49,061 nucleotides of DNA, from the NCBI RefSeq assembly GCF_001677885.1, contig NZ_LOCQ01000034.1, positions 1-49,061 of the forward strand, in the 5' to 3' direction. Shown piece by piece: positions 8,154 through 19,365 of the stretch; position 1 is the first letter of the stretch, and every line of letters starts with the position of its first letter. Below the pieces are notes generated by a model. That model was not told where the DNA came from. It saw nothing but the letters and a program-made list of their open reading frames with translations, and did no database searches. The stretch comes from Janthinobacterium psychrotolerans. Its GTDB lineage: Bacteria; Pseudomonadota; Gammaproteobacteria; Burkholderiales; Burkholderiaceae_D. Both the position numbers and the translations under genes were made by a program.

Positions 8154-11028
8154 ATTCCTGCATCCAATATAAAAGATTGACTTCGTAAGATACGGTAATC
8201 GTGTTGTCACTCGATGGGAAGGCAATGGAAAATGCCACGATAGGTTTTTCCCAATCCTGAATGACAAGACTTTTACTCTTGTTCTCGTCAATGAGATAAG
8301 GTGCCAATGGATATAGCAAAAGCAGACCTCTATCAGCGTCCCCTCCGATTAGTTTGCGTGCTTCCCGGATGCCTTTTCCGCTTGGCTCAGTTGGAGGCTC
8401 AGTCCGTGGCGGAGAACGCGCTGGATCTGGCTTCCAGGCCGCCAAGGTCAGATCCAGTGCTTTAAGCCAGTGGTTGTCTTCAAGGTCCATCCCTTCGTCC
8501 TTCGGATCAGTCAGAACTTTGATGGAAAACTTGTTTTCAGACGCATCGAATTTACGCATCGGGAAGGTTTTAACTTCAATCCCCCCAAATTTATGAGGAG
8601 TTCCCTCGATGCTGCCGCTCCCAATCAGGCCAACGTTCCATTTTTTTAGCTGACCGATCTGGAGCATCTTGCTAATGAAGTCCGCAAGTACACTAGCCTT
8701 GGCACTCGTCGCATTTGGATGTGTCGTGTAATCTTCAAGGAACTTAAGGATCTTGCTCGCATCGACATCCTTCCAGAGGCCACCGTTCGACCAACTATGT
8801 GCCTCTCCATTGCGTTCGTATTTAAAGTTGAAGTTTGCGTAGGAGCCCAAGCTGCTCATAAGCAATTCGGCGGCCGACAGATTCGCTTCTTGAATCTTTT
8901 TGTCTCGATGGAAAAGAATCGTCTGAGGCCGGGTGCCACTGTAGCTCAGAGATAGCGTCTGAGAATTCCGCATCTTCATCGGCGATGTCACCGTCAAGAC
9001 TTCATGCGACTTGACCCTCAAACCATACTGTTCCGGCGTCAGGCCGGTCTGTGCCATGAAATCAAATTCTTCACGTAACTCTTCGGAAGCATCAGCGATG
9101 TGTTCAAACCACTTAATGAGATCGGGTGATGTGTAGAGGCGACACAAATCCAGATAGCCAGGACGGTATCCAAACCAGCGGCCCATCTGCATGAGCGTGT
9201 CATACATTTTTGTGGTTCGCACAAAGTAACTAACGCATAAGCCTTCGAGAGTCAGGCCTCGTGCAAGCTTGTCACCACCCACAGCGATGACTTTCAACGC
9301 CGCTCCTGGGGTAGCATAGTCAAGAGCGTCCTTGGCAGTGCCGTTGATAGAGCGAACCTGAATATCGGCCAAAACGTTGGAGAGTGCTGCTACCACCTCA
9401 TCCCACAGTGGTAAAACAGGCGGCTGCTCCTCTTTGGTCGATAGAGCTGTAACTTCATCGCGGGTTGGAATGAAGTCGTTTTCCCAAAGATCATACAGTT
9501 GAACTAGCAGGGCATCGCTGTCCGTGCCTCTAAAAATCCGCTGTCTCATGCGACGAATAACTTCTTCAACCTGAGCTTTCACATGGTTCTGCACATCGAC
9601 ATATCGAGTGACGTGAACCAGCATGGAGCTATGTTGTTTTCCCTGTCCGCGAAGTTCACGCACAGCACAGGCTAGAACAAACGCATGGATCGCTTCATAT
9701 AATGATGGCGGGACAGTCTCCTGTCCTTCGTAAAGCGGCTCATGAGTCTTCTTATGCTTAGGCGGCATCCATCCTGACTTCGTCTCCTCGTCGTAGGTAT
9801 CCTCGATATCTCGCGACAGCGGCAGCACGCCTTGACGACCATCCTTGGTGACTTTCCCAAACATGCGAGCGGGACCAACATAGTTTGAAGGGGCCGACAG
9901 GTTGATGATGAATGCCTTCGGGAAAAGGTCCGGCCCCTCTTTAGTCGTTGTACCTTTCTGATGGATAAAGATGTTGGCGAACGGCGTAGCGGTGTAACCC
10001 ACGTAGGCTTTGCGAGTGAAAGCGTGTAACACCTGACGAATAAGGCTGTTGATTGCTTTCGGACGATGCTCTTCATCAGGCTCGTCATTTTCGTCGAATG
10101 CCTGTTCTCCGGTATCTACGGATGCGTTGTCAGCTTCGTCATCGATAACGAGTAGTGGAAGCTTGGTCACAAGCTTTCGACCATCTTCCGAATCGGTAGC
10201 ATCGGCCACACGAGTTTGAATCCAGTTAAGCAGTGCTGTCAGCACCGTCTTCTGTTTTTTGACCACGAACAGCCAAGGACGCTCTTCTGGAGAGATGCCG
10301 TGGAAGTGCTTAGCAATCGCTTTGCTAAAGTCACCGTTATCCGCACGTGTAGTTGCGGAATTTGTTTTCAGATCCTCACCAAATTCAGCAACTCCAATAG
10401 GCAATCCTGGATCTCGATCCAAGGTGGTCTCATAGCCTAAGAAGCTTTCTTCCAGCCGAACCTGAGTTTGTGAGCGAAGATTGTTGTGAAGCCCTGCAAG
10501 CACAATGATAATTTTGTAGCCTGCATCTGCTGCTTTACAGATCAAACCGGAATAGTTGCTGGTTTTGCCAGACTGAACATGCCCAACAACCAGGCCACGA
10601 CGATCCCACGGATCAGTCCTTTGCGGATCTTCAAGCAATTCAAGAATGCTGTCTGTAGCTTCATCCAGACCATCCACAACGGTGTCGGACAACTTTGATT
10701 CTTGGAAGTCGCGATAACGACGCCAGTATTGCCAGTCGTTCTTGCGTGCGGCGTTCAACCAATCTTTATGATTGGTGTTGTCCTTCATGGTGGTGGACTT
10801 GCCCATCCAGTGACTAAAACGCTGGATCAGCGTCGAGATGATTTCCTGCTGGTCGATGACAATCGGCTCATCGTCTGTGAACATGTCCACGGCCTTCTGC
10901 ACTTTGGCCGCGATGTATGCCGGTGTAATTTTGGATTTATCTTTCTCGGCTCGAATCAGTCGCTGTGCAGTAGCGATGACGTTTTCGACTAACTCGTTCT
11001 GTGCTGCGATCTCTTCAGCTACAGTCAT
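8137..11028 (-). CDS. Z1-domain superfamily II helicase/ATPase
   Basis: A 963-residue protein with a P-loop VVGHVQSGKT (147-156), a DDEAD box LLVIDDEAD (292-300), motif III-like YVGYTATPFANIF (342-354) and a C-terminal helicase block GGDKLARGLTLEGL followed by MQMGRWFGYRPGYLDLCRLY. The GHVQSGKT and GRWFGYRPGY signatures are characteristic of the Z1 family found in restriction-type operons. It probably moves along or remodels DNA and feeds the neighbouring nucleases. Its ATG overlaps the stop of the GHKL gene by four bases and its own stop overlaps the DUF4420 gene. Confidence 0.93.
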   Translation of the reverse strand: MTVAEEIAAQNELVENVIATAQRLIRAEKDKSKITPAYIAAKVQKAVDMFTDDEPIVIDQQEIISTLIQRFSHWMGKSTTMKDNTNHKDWLNAARKNDWQYWRRYRDFQESKLSDTVVDGLDEATDSILELLEDPQRTDPWDRRGLVVGHVQSGKTSNYSGLICKAADAGYKIIIVLAGLHNNLRSQTQVRLEESFLGYETTLDRDPGLPIGVAEFGEDLKTNSATTRADNGDFSKAIAKHFHGISPEERPWLFVVKKQKTVLTALLNWIQTRVADATDSEDGRKLVTKLPLLVIDDEADNASVDTGEQAFDENDEPDEEHRPKAINSLIRQVLHAFTRKAYVGYTATPFANIFIHQKGTTTKEGPDLFPKAFIINLSAPSNYVGPARMFGKVTKDGRQGVLPLSRDIEDTYDEETKSGWMPPKHKKTHEPLYEGQETVPPSLYEAIHAFVLACAVRELRGQGKQHSSMLVHVTRYVDVQNHVKAQVEEVIRRMRQRIFRGTDSDALLVQLYDLWENDFIPTRDEVTALSTKEEQPPVLPLWDEVVAALSNVLADIQVRSINGTAKDALDYATPGAALKVIAVGGDKLARGLTLEGLCVSYFVRTTKMYDTLMQMGRWFGYRPGYLDLCRLYTSPDLIKWFEHIADASEELREEFDFMAQTGLTPEQYGLRVKSHEVLTVTSPMKMRNSQTLSLSYSGTRPQTILFHRDKKIQEANLSAAELLMSSLGSYANFNFKYERNGEAHSWSNGGLWKDVDASKILKFLEDYTTHPNATSAKASVLADFISKMLQIGQLKKWNVGLIGSGSIEGTPHKFGGIEVKTFPMRKFDASENKFSIKVLTDPKDEGMDLEDNHWLKALDLTLAAWKPDPARSPPRTEPPTEPSGKGIREARKLIGGDADRGLLLLYPLAPYLIDENKSKSLVIQDWEKPIVAFSIAFPSSDNTITVSYEVNLLYWMQEYGPAE

Positions 11029-12518
11029 GTTTTAGCTCCCAGTTTTGCAACAAGTGTTGGATATTTTTGGAATGGTTCAGTGCGTAGCATGGACTTGCGT
11101 GCCTCCCCCACACTGAGACCTTTGCGTTCAATGAGGTCGTCAAAAAGAACAGCCGCAACTTCGACGATGGCTGCGTTTGGCTCTCCATCAAAGTTGGTTC
11201 GAGGAGTCTCTTTATTCTCTGCGGTATCCAGCCAGATACGTTGCACCGGCACTGTTTCTTCAATGACCCGCAGCATGGACTGAATGAGTGGTTGGAGCTC
11301 TCCTGCATTCGCTAGAACTGCCGCAATGGATGGGTGATTTTGATCGATTCGATAGCGGATGCCTGCTTTGAGGCGGTCCACACGCCAAGCTTGTTCGACG
11401 GGCACGTTGCCCTGTGCCGGAGCGGGTGTCCCTCGATATGCAAATACCCGCCGTGCTCGTTCGCGAGTATTTTCTGCGAGCGACATCAACCAGGGACGCA
11501 GTGATACGGGAGGGCGTGCAGTGGATTTTCGAACGTCAATTTTCCAATCGGCGTCTGCGGTGTTGGGGATGTCGAGTCGAATTCGGGCAAGGCGATGAGC
11601 TTCCTCGCGGTTCCAGGCACGAGCGTTACCCAGTCCTAGCCATCCCCCCGCAACGAGAAGACGCTCATTTCGATACACGTAAAAGCCTTGCTGTGCAGTC
11701 CAGCCTTCAGGACCTGCATTCTCATCAAATTCAGCAGACGTTAGCTTGTCACGGTGCGGTAGCACATGGCATTGAATTGCGACATTCCCGTAACTGGTCG
11801 AGTGGTTCGTCACTGGCGAGGTCCATGGCTTGGCCGCATGCCCCGACATAAATGGGTCCCAAGGAGCGACAGCTCTGCCGTTGAGTTGTATTTTGAGCTT
11901 GGCACGCGGACCTTGAAGCAGGCGATGAAAAATCATTGCCAAATGCGATTCAACTGTATCGATCAGGTCATTAAAGTTATCGGCTGTATAGCTATCCGTA
12001 ACGATTCGATCCATTAGTTCCCAGAGTACCAGAGTGCCAGATTTCTCGGCAGCGAGTGCGTTGAGATAGACGGCCGAACCAGAAGCCGGGCCCTCAAATA
12101 AAAGCCATCCACGCTCCGGGTTTGCCGCCAACTCGTCCAAGTCCCAACGCAAGCAGCTTTCGGTTTCGTTTTTTACGGTTTTTACAGTTAGGCGACGGCA
12201 TTGCGAAAACGACGCTGTTTTTAGCCCCATCCCAAAGCGGCCAAGATCATGCGAAGCACGAACATCAAGTGGATTTTTGTCACCCAGTCGCATCGCACTT
12301 TCCAGCTCGGCATCGGCCATGCCTCGGCCGTTATCCAAAATGGAAATCCGACTCGCAGTGCCATCCCAAATGAAATCAACGCGGACTTCCTTTGCTCCGG
12401 CGGAGATGCTGTTGTCGATGATGTCAGCCAGTGCCGCAGACGTTGAATAGCCTAAACCCCTGAGAGCCTCAAGCATCGCCATTGCGTGAGGTGGTGCATT
12501 ACGTGTTTTCAAAGTCAT
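11025..12518 (-). CDS. GHKL-type ATP-binding protein of the MORC/MutL-like class
   Basis: A 497-residue protein with a Bergerat ATP-binding fold at the N-terminus: ALADIIDNSISAGA (Asn36, Mg-ATP ligand), DNGRGM (62-67, G1 box) and DLGRFGMGLKTAS (91-103, G2 box). Published comparative work on MORC and paraMORC ATPases (Iyer, Abhiman and Aravind) placed such proteins next to Z1-type helicases and nucleases in predicted restriction systems, and this operon fits. The C-terminal half (about 230-497) has no domain I recognise. By analogy it may clamp or dimerise on DNA in an ATP-dependent way. The start ATG overlaps the sigma-like gene's stop by four bases (ATGA). Confidence 0.9.
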   Translation of the reverse strand: MTLKTRNAPPHAMAMLEALRGLGYSTSAALADIIDNSISAGAKEVRVDFIWDGTASRISILDNGRGMADAELESAMRLGDKNPLDVRASHDLGRFGMGLKTASFSQCRRLTVKTVKNETESCLRWDLDELAANPERGWLLFEGPASGSAVYLNALAAEKSGTLVLWELMDRIVTDSYTADNFNDLIDTVESHLAMIFHRLLQGPRAKLKIQLNGRAVAPWDPFMSGHAAKPWTSPVTNHSTSYGNVAIQCHVLPHRDKLTSAEFDENAGPEGWTAQQGFYVYRNERLLVAGGWLGLGNARAWNREEAHRLARIRLDIPNTADADWKIDVRKSTARPPVSLRPWLMSLAENTRERARRVFAYRGTPAPAQGNVPVEQAWRVDRLKAGIRYRIDQNHPSIAAVLANAGELQPLIQSMLRVIEETVPVQRIWLDTAENKETPRTNFDGEPNAAIVEVAAVLFDDLIERKGLSVGEARKSMLRTEPFQKYPTLVAKLGAKT

Positions 12519-15181
12519 TTCCAGTAGCCTTTTCCTGGCGAAAATTCAAAACCGACGGCCAATAGCTTGCGAACGAGTTTGCGATGCTGTCCGTCGCTGG
12601 TGTGCGCCACGTATGCCCAAATTTTTCCTGACGTCCCTTGGCGATCATCTAACACACGAACACCTGCTTCCTCCATTTGAGACAACAGCCGATCTAAAGA
12701 CTTTGATGTCGCTGTCAATTGGATGAACGCACTAGATTCATGAGCTTCATTGGGTGAAGACGTTTCCACACAGGTGATTGGGCTTTCATTGATTTCGCTG
12801 GAAGGATCTATCTTGGACGTTTGGTCGGCGTCCGTGATGATCTCCTCCACGATGGCACCGTCTGCCTCATCAGCTTCATCTGCTGATACGTCGACACTTG
12901 GCGCTTTTTTTCCTCTTACAGGCAGACTTCCAGAGAACGCTAATAACAGGCGATCTGAATGAATAGGATTGCGTAGCTTTTGAAGAGATTTGGCTTCGAT
13001 CTGACGGATGCGTTCCCTTGTAACACCGTAAGCCACACCAACCTCTTCGAGAGTGAACGAGTTATTCACTCCGATACCAAAGCGGAGGCGAGTCACCTTT
13101 TCTTCTTTCCGTTTGAGCGTCAAAATTACAGAGTCCACTATCCGGCAGAACTGTGATTCTGCACAGGACTCGAACGGATCTGGCGACACCAGGCTGTCAT
13201 AAGCACTCGCATCTATCAGCTCGTCATCAAATTCATCATCAATGGATGTCGGCTCTTGCGGAATGCGCTCAAGCGCTCCGAGAATCCGTAAGCTGATACC
13301 CAGACGCTCTGCGATTTCTGCTGGTTCCGGCGGGCGCCTAGTTTCCGATTCAAAGGCTCGCGTTTCTTTTGAGAGTTTTTGAAGCTTTTCGTGAACATGA
13401 ACAGGTATTCGTATTGTACGGACAGTGTCTGCAACAGCACGGCCTACCTGCTGGCGTATCCACCAGGTTGCATAAGTCGAGAACTTGTAACCGCGTCGCC
13501 AATCAAAACGTTCGACCGCTTTCATCAGACCGATATTTGCTTCTTGGGCCAAGTCGTCAAGAGGCTCGCCGCTATACAAATATTTTTTGGCGATATGGAA
13601 CGCCAGTTTCAAGTTAGCGGTAGCCATCTGCTCACGAGCTTGCAGGTAGCCGGTCATTGCGGCTACAAATGAGTTAGCCGATTCATGAGTGTCCGTAGCT
13701 GTAGCCTTGGCTAGTCCGAACAGGAATGACGTATTAAGTCTCAGCGAATCAAGGTGCTCTCTGATTTCGTCAGTGCTACTGGGTGATTGCGGATTTGTCA
13801 CCGACTTGCTTAATCGAAGCAGGGCATCGAAGAAAAGACTGGCTGCGTTGTCCGAGGTAACAGCAGACTCTTCGGCTTCCTCATCGCTCTCATCACTACT
13901 GCTCTCCGCTGAGGCGACAATGATAGGTTCGTCGCCTGTATCGTCTAATTCAGGTTGTGCCTCAAGCGGTCCCATCGACATAGAGAACAGCGTTCGCTTT
14001 TTGGCCTGAACCAATCGACCGGCAGCCAATACTTCCTCGATTCCATAGGGCCAGAGAGCCAAGGCATCCAAGGCCCGCTTGTGTTGTTGTTCCATTCGCT
14101 GAGCGAGCGCAACCTCTTCGGTGCCAGAGATCAACTTGATCTTTTGGAAGTCCCTGAGATAGATGCGTAAAGGTTCGGCTCGCCGGGATGCTGCACTGTC
14201 GATAAAGTGCATGGCGTTGTCGATGCGTTCTTCTTCGTCCTCACTCTCTTGAGGTGAGACGAAAATAGTGAAATCTTCGTCGGGTGCCGCATACTCAAAT
14301 CGCTCATCGACCTCTGCCCCCAAATCGTTCACAACCAAAGTCAGCAAAGCCTCAAATTCTGGGTTGGCACTGCCGTCCGCATTCCTCGACAAGGATTCGA
14401 TGTCCATGCTCGGCACGCTGCCTTCTCGATACGCTCTCAAAAGCAGTAGTCGTAGATATTCCCTGGCTTCAACGTCGTCTTTGCGTATGAACGGAACGGA
14501 TTGGTCAGGCAGGAATGCATCGACATCATCCCAGTCTGCCGAGGAGTCGATCGGTTCGTGTGCCGAGATGGCGGCTTGAGCTGCACTGGCTTCGGCCACC
14601 AATAATGGGTCCAGCTCAGGCGGACGATGCTCCTCTTCGGGCTCCCAGTCGAACAGACAAAATCCTTCCTCATCATTTTCTAAAATGAGGTGAGGCATAG
14701 GTGCAGCAATGGTCGTTTGCGGGCTTTCTTCGGCCGAGGCCACATCTAAAGCTTGCTCCGCGACGCTTGCGTCGTCAGTGAGGAGAACGAGGGCGTCATC
14801 TATCGCCGGTGCCTGTGCCGGTATCGTAAACAGGTCAGGAGCCACAGTGGGGGACTCCAGTACCTCGACTGCTTGTTGAGCACCCGCCGCAATCGCGATC
14901 GCATGAGCGGTTCGACCTGTCGGGTCAAGCAAAGCACTGTCAGCTCCGGCGTTCAGTAATAATCGGCACATCGCAGCTTTATTCTTTGCTGCCGCCAGCA
15001 TGAGTAAAGTTAACCCGTTTGAGTCGCTGGCATTGATATCATCGCCGCGATCGATATGGAGCTGGATGGAACTTTCCACGCCAGCCATGACGGCCATCTT
15101 AAAAAATTGATTGAGAGGAGGCATGCTATCTGCGCCCATATCGTGGTGAGCGTGACTTGCCAGCGTCCTGATTCCCTGCAT
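12515..15181 (-). CDS. Ankyrin-sigma70 fusion protein heading the defence operon
   Basis: An 888-residue chimera. Residues 23-108 hold about two to three ankyrin-type repeats (NGLTLLMLAAAKNKAAMCRL region). Residues 110-325 are an acidic linker. Sigma region 1.2 follows (EPLRIYLRDFQKIKLISGTE, 336-355), then a long insert with an acidic tract (425-440). Region 2 (about 515-595) includes GYKFSTYATWWIRQ, and region 4.2 includes TRERIRQIEAKSLQKLR (721-737). The -35-binding helix is almost identical to E. coli RpoD; in region 2.4 Gln577 matches Gln437 but Gly580 replaces Thr440 (manual alignment). The last ~75 residues (815-888, ending GFEFSPGKGYWK) are an unrecognised domain. No start has a good ribosome binding site: ATGs at 15181, 15139 and 15124 are all possible, and the promoter position makes the first rather close to the transcript start. 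Confidence 0.88.
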   Translation of the reverse strand: MQGIRTLASHAHHDMGADSMPPLNQFFKMAVMAGVESSIQLHIDRGDDINASDSNGLTLLMLAAAKNKAAMCRLLLNAGADSALLDPTGRTAHAIAIAAGAQQAVEVLESPTVAPDLFTIPAQAPAIDDALVLLTDDASVAEQALDVASAEESPQTTIAAPMPHLILENDEEGFCLFDWEPEEEHRPPELDPLLVAEASAAQAAISAHEPIDSSADWDDVDAFLPDQSVPFIRKDDVEAREYLRLLLLRAYREGSVPSMDIESLSRNADGSANPEFEALLTLVVNDLGAEVDERFEYAAPDEDFTIFVSPQESEDEEERIDNAMHFIDSAASRRAEPLRIYLRDFQKIKLISGTEEVALAQRMEQQHKRALDALALWPYGIEEVLAAGRLVQAKKRTLFSMSMGPLEAQPELDDTGDEPIIVASAESSSDESDEEAEESAVTSDNAASLFFDALLRLSKSVTNPQSPSSTDEIREHLDSLRLNTSFLFGLAKATATDTHESANSFVAAMTGYLQAREQMATANLKLAFHIAKKYLYSGEPLDDLAQEANIGLMKAVERFDWRRGYKFSTYATWWIRQQVGRAVADTVRTIRIPVHVHEKLQKLSKETRAFESETRRPPEPAEIAERLGISLRILGALERIPQEPTSIDDEFDDELIDASAYDSLVSPDPFESCAESQFCRIVDSVILTLKRKEEKVTRLRFGIGVNNSFTLEEVGVAYGVTRERIRQIEAKSLQKLRNPIHSDRLLLAFSGSLPVRGKKAPSVDVSADEADEADGAIVEEIITDADQTSKIDPSSEINESPITCVETSSPNEAHESSAFIQLTATSKSLDRLLSQMEEAGVRVLDDRQGTSGKIWAYVAHTSDGQHRKLVRKLLAVGFEFSPGKGYWK

Positions 15182-15199
15182 TCATGTAGGCTAAAATAT

Positions 15200-15227
15200 A
15201 TTATAAATAATAATCATATTTTATCAA
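15200..15227 (-). promoter_or_regulatory. Sigma70-type promoter for the five-gene defence operon
   Basis: On the minus strand a TTGATA box (15222-15227) lies 16 bases before a perfect TATAAT (15200-15205), in a strongly AT-rich stretch. Transcription would begin near 15193, about 12 bases before the ATG at 15181 and 54-69 bases before the internal ATGs. A canonical housekeeping-type promoter upstream of a sigma-like gene suggests basal expression by RpoD and allows autoregulation by the product. Seen directly; use is inferred. Confidence 0.65.
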
Positions 15228-15357
15228 TTCTACAGTAATTGCCTTCAGTAAAGCATGAAATAGTGAAGGGTGATGATTTAATCTTGGAGATATACGGCGT
15301 ATCTTTGGCCAGCCTTGGAATTTATTTGAGGGTTATCTTGAATTTTTGGATTTGGAT

Positions 15358-15387
15358 AAAAAAAGGCAGCCATTTTGCATGGCCGCC
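15358..15387 (-). terminator. Intrinsic terminator of gyrB
   Basis: Read on the minus strand: stem GGCGGCCAT, loop GCAAA, stem ATGGCTGCC (one G-U type mismatch), then seven T. It lies about 60 bases past the gyrB stop, so it ends gyrB transcription before the defence operon, which has its own promoter. Confidence 0.85.
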
Positions 15388-15445
15388 GATACTTTAAATA
15401 ATGGGATTTAGTTCATGTACTTTCGGATTCTAAAGTGCAAGATGT

Positions 15446-18089
<2,644 letters not shown>

Positions 18090-18104
18090 TCACTGCTGTT
18101 GTCT

Positions 18105-19211
18105 CTAGATCCGCATCGGCATGACAACGTACTTGAAGTCGGCGTTGTCCGGGATGGAGATCAGCGCGGACGAGTTCGAGTCGCCCAGCGCGATGTTGAC
18201 GTGTTCGCACTTCAGGTTGTTCAGCACGTCGAGCAGGTAGGTGACGTTGAAGCCGATGTCGACCGAGTCGCCGCCGTAGTCGATTTCCAGCTCTTCGACC
18301 GCTTCTTCCTGGTCGGCGTTGGTCGAGCTGATCTTCATGCTGCCCGGGGTGATGATGCAGCGCACGCCCTTGAACTTGTCGCTGGTCATGATGGCGGCGC
18401 GTTGCAGCGAGCGCAGCAGCTCATCGCGGCCGATCGTGAAGTCGTTTTTGTAGCCCTTCGGAATCACGCGCGTATAGTCGGGGAACTTGCCTTCCACCAG
18501 CTTCGAGATCAGCTCGATGTCGGCAAAGGTCAGTTTCACCTGGTTGGCGGCGATGTCCAGTTGCACCGGCTCGTCGTTTTCTTCCAGCAGGCGCTGCAGT
18601 TCAATAATCGTCTTGCGCGGAATAATCACTTCCTGGCGCGCGAAGGTCTGCTCGGTGGCGACCTGGCAGAAGGCCAGGCGGTGGCCGTCGGTGGCCACGG
18701 CGATGACGTTATTGCCATCCAACACCAGCAGCAGGCCGTTCAGGTAGTAGCGGATGTCTTGCTGCGCCATCGAGAAATGCACCATGTTGAACAGGTGTTT
18801 CAGGGTTTTCTGGGGCAGGGTGACGGACGCGTTGTAGCTTTCGGCCTGTTGCACGGTCGGAAATTCTTCGGCGGCCAGGGTCTGCAGGGCGAAGCGCGAC
18901 TTGCCGGTTTGTACCGTCAGGCGCTTGTTGAGCAGGGTCATGGTGACGTCGCCCGATTCGGGCAGCGCGCGCAGGATGTCCAGCAGCTTGCGCGCGGCCA
19001 CGGTGGTGCCGGTCACGTCTGCGCCGGAACCGATCTGGGCGTGCGTGGTGATCTGCACTTCGGTGTCGGTCGACAGGAAAGAGACATTTTCACCGTCTTT
19101 GCGGATGAGGATATTGGCCAGAATCGGCATAGTGTGCCGACGCTCGACAATACCGCTCACGATCTGCAGTGGCCGGAGAAGCGTATCTCGGGTGGTTTTG
19201 ACCAATTGCAT
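18105..19211 (-). CDS. dnaN: DNA polymerase III beta sliding clamp
   Basis: 368 residues, the normal clamp length (E. coli 366), starting MQLVKTTRDTLLRPLQIVSG and ending in the family tail YVVMPMRI. Three clamp domains are evident from the repeated fold, with the conserved NIL(I/V) and ATDGHRLA motifs in the middle domain. The ring-shaped dimer holds polymerase III on DNA and activates DnaA hydrolysis via Hda. It is separated from dnaA by about 150 bases, with no terminator seen between them. Confidence 0.98.
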   Translation of the reverse strand: MQLVKTTRDTLLRPLQIVSGIVERRHTMPILANILIRKDGENVSFLSTDTEVQITTHAQIGSGADVTGTTVAARKLLDILRALPESGDVTMTLLNKRLTVQTGKSRFALQTLAAEEFPTVQQAESYNASVTLPQKTLKHLFNMVHFSMAQQDIRYYLNGLLLVLDGNNVIAVATDGHRLAFCQVATEQTFARQEVIIPRKTIIELQRLLEENDEPVQLDIAANQVKLTFADIELISKLVEGKFPDYTRVIPKGYKNDFTIGRDELLRSLQRAAIMTSDKFKGVRCIITPGSMKISSTNADQEEAVEELEIDYGGDSVDIGFNVTYLLDVLNNLKCEHVNIALGDSNSSALISIPDNADFKYVVMPMRI

Positions 19212-19365
19212 AGTTATCCTCAGGTTGGGTATGAAGTTGAAGAAGGTAATAATTCACAATCATTGCAAGGGGGCACCGGCAAGGCCCGCTGATCGCTGCC
19301 GCGGGCGCCCTATCAGATCATAAGGCCAAAGCACGTTTTGAGCCAGCTTTGCCAAGATGCCGTGT

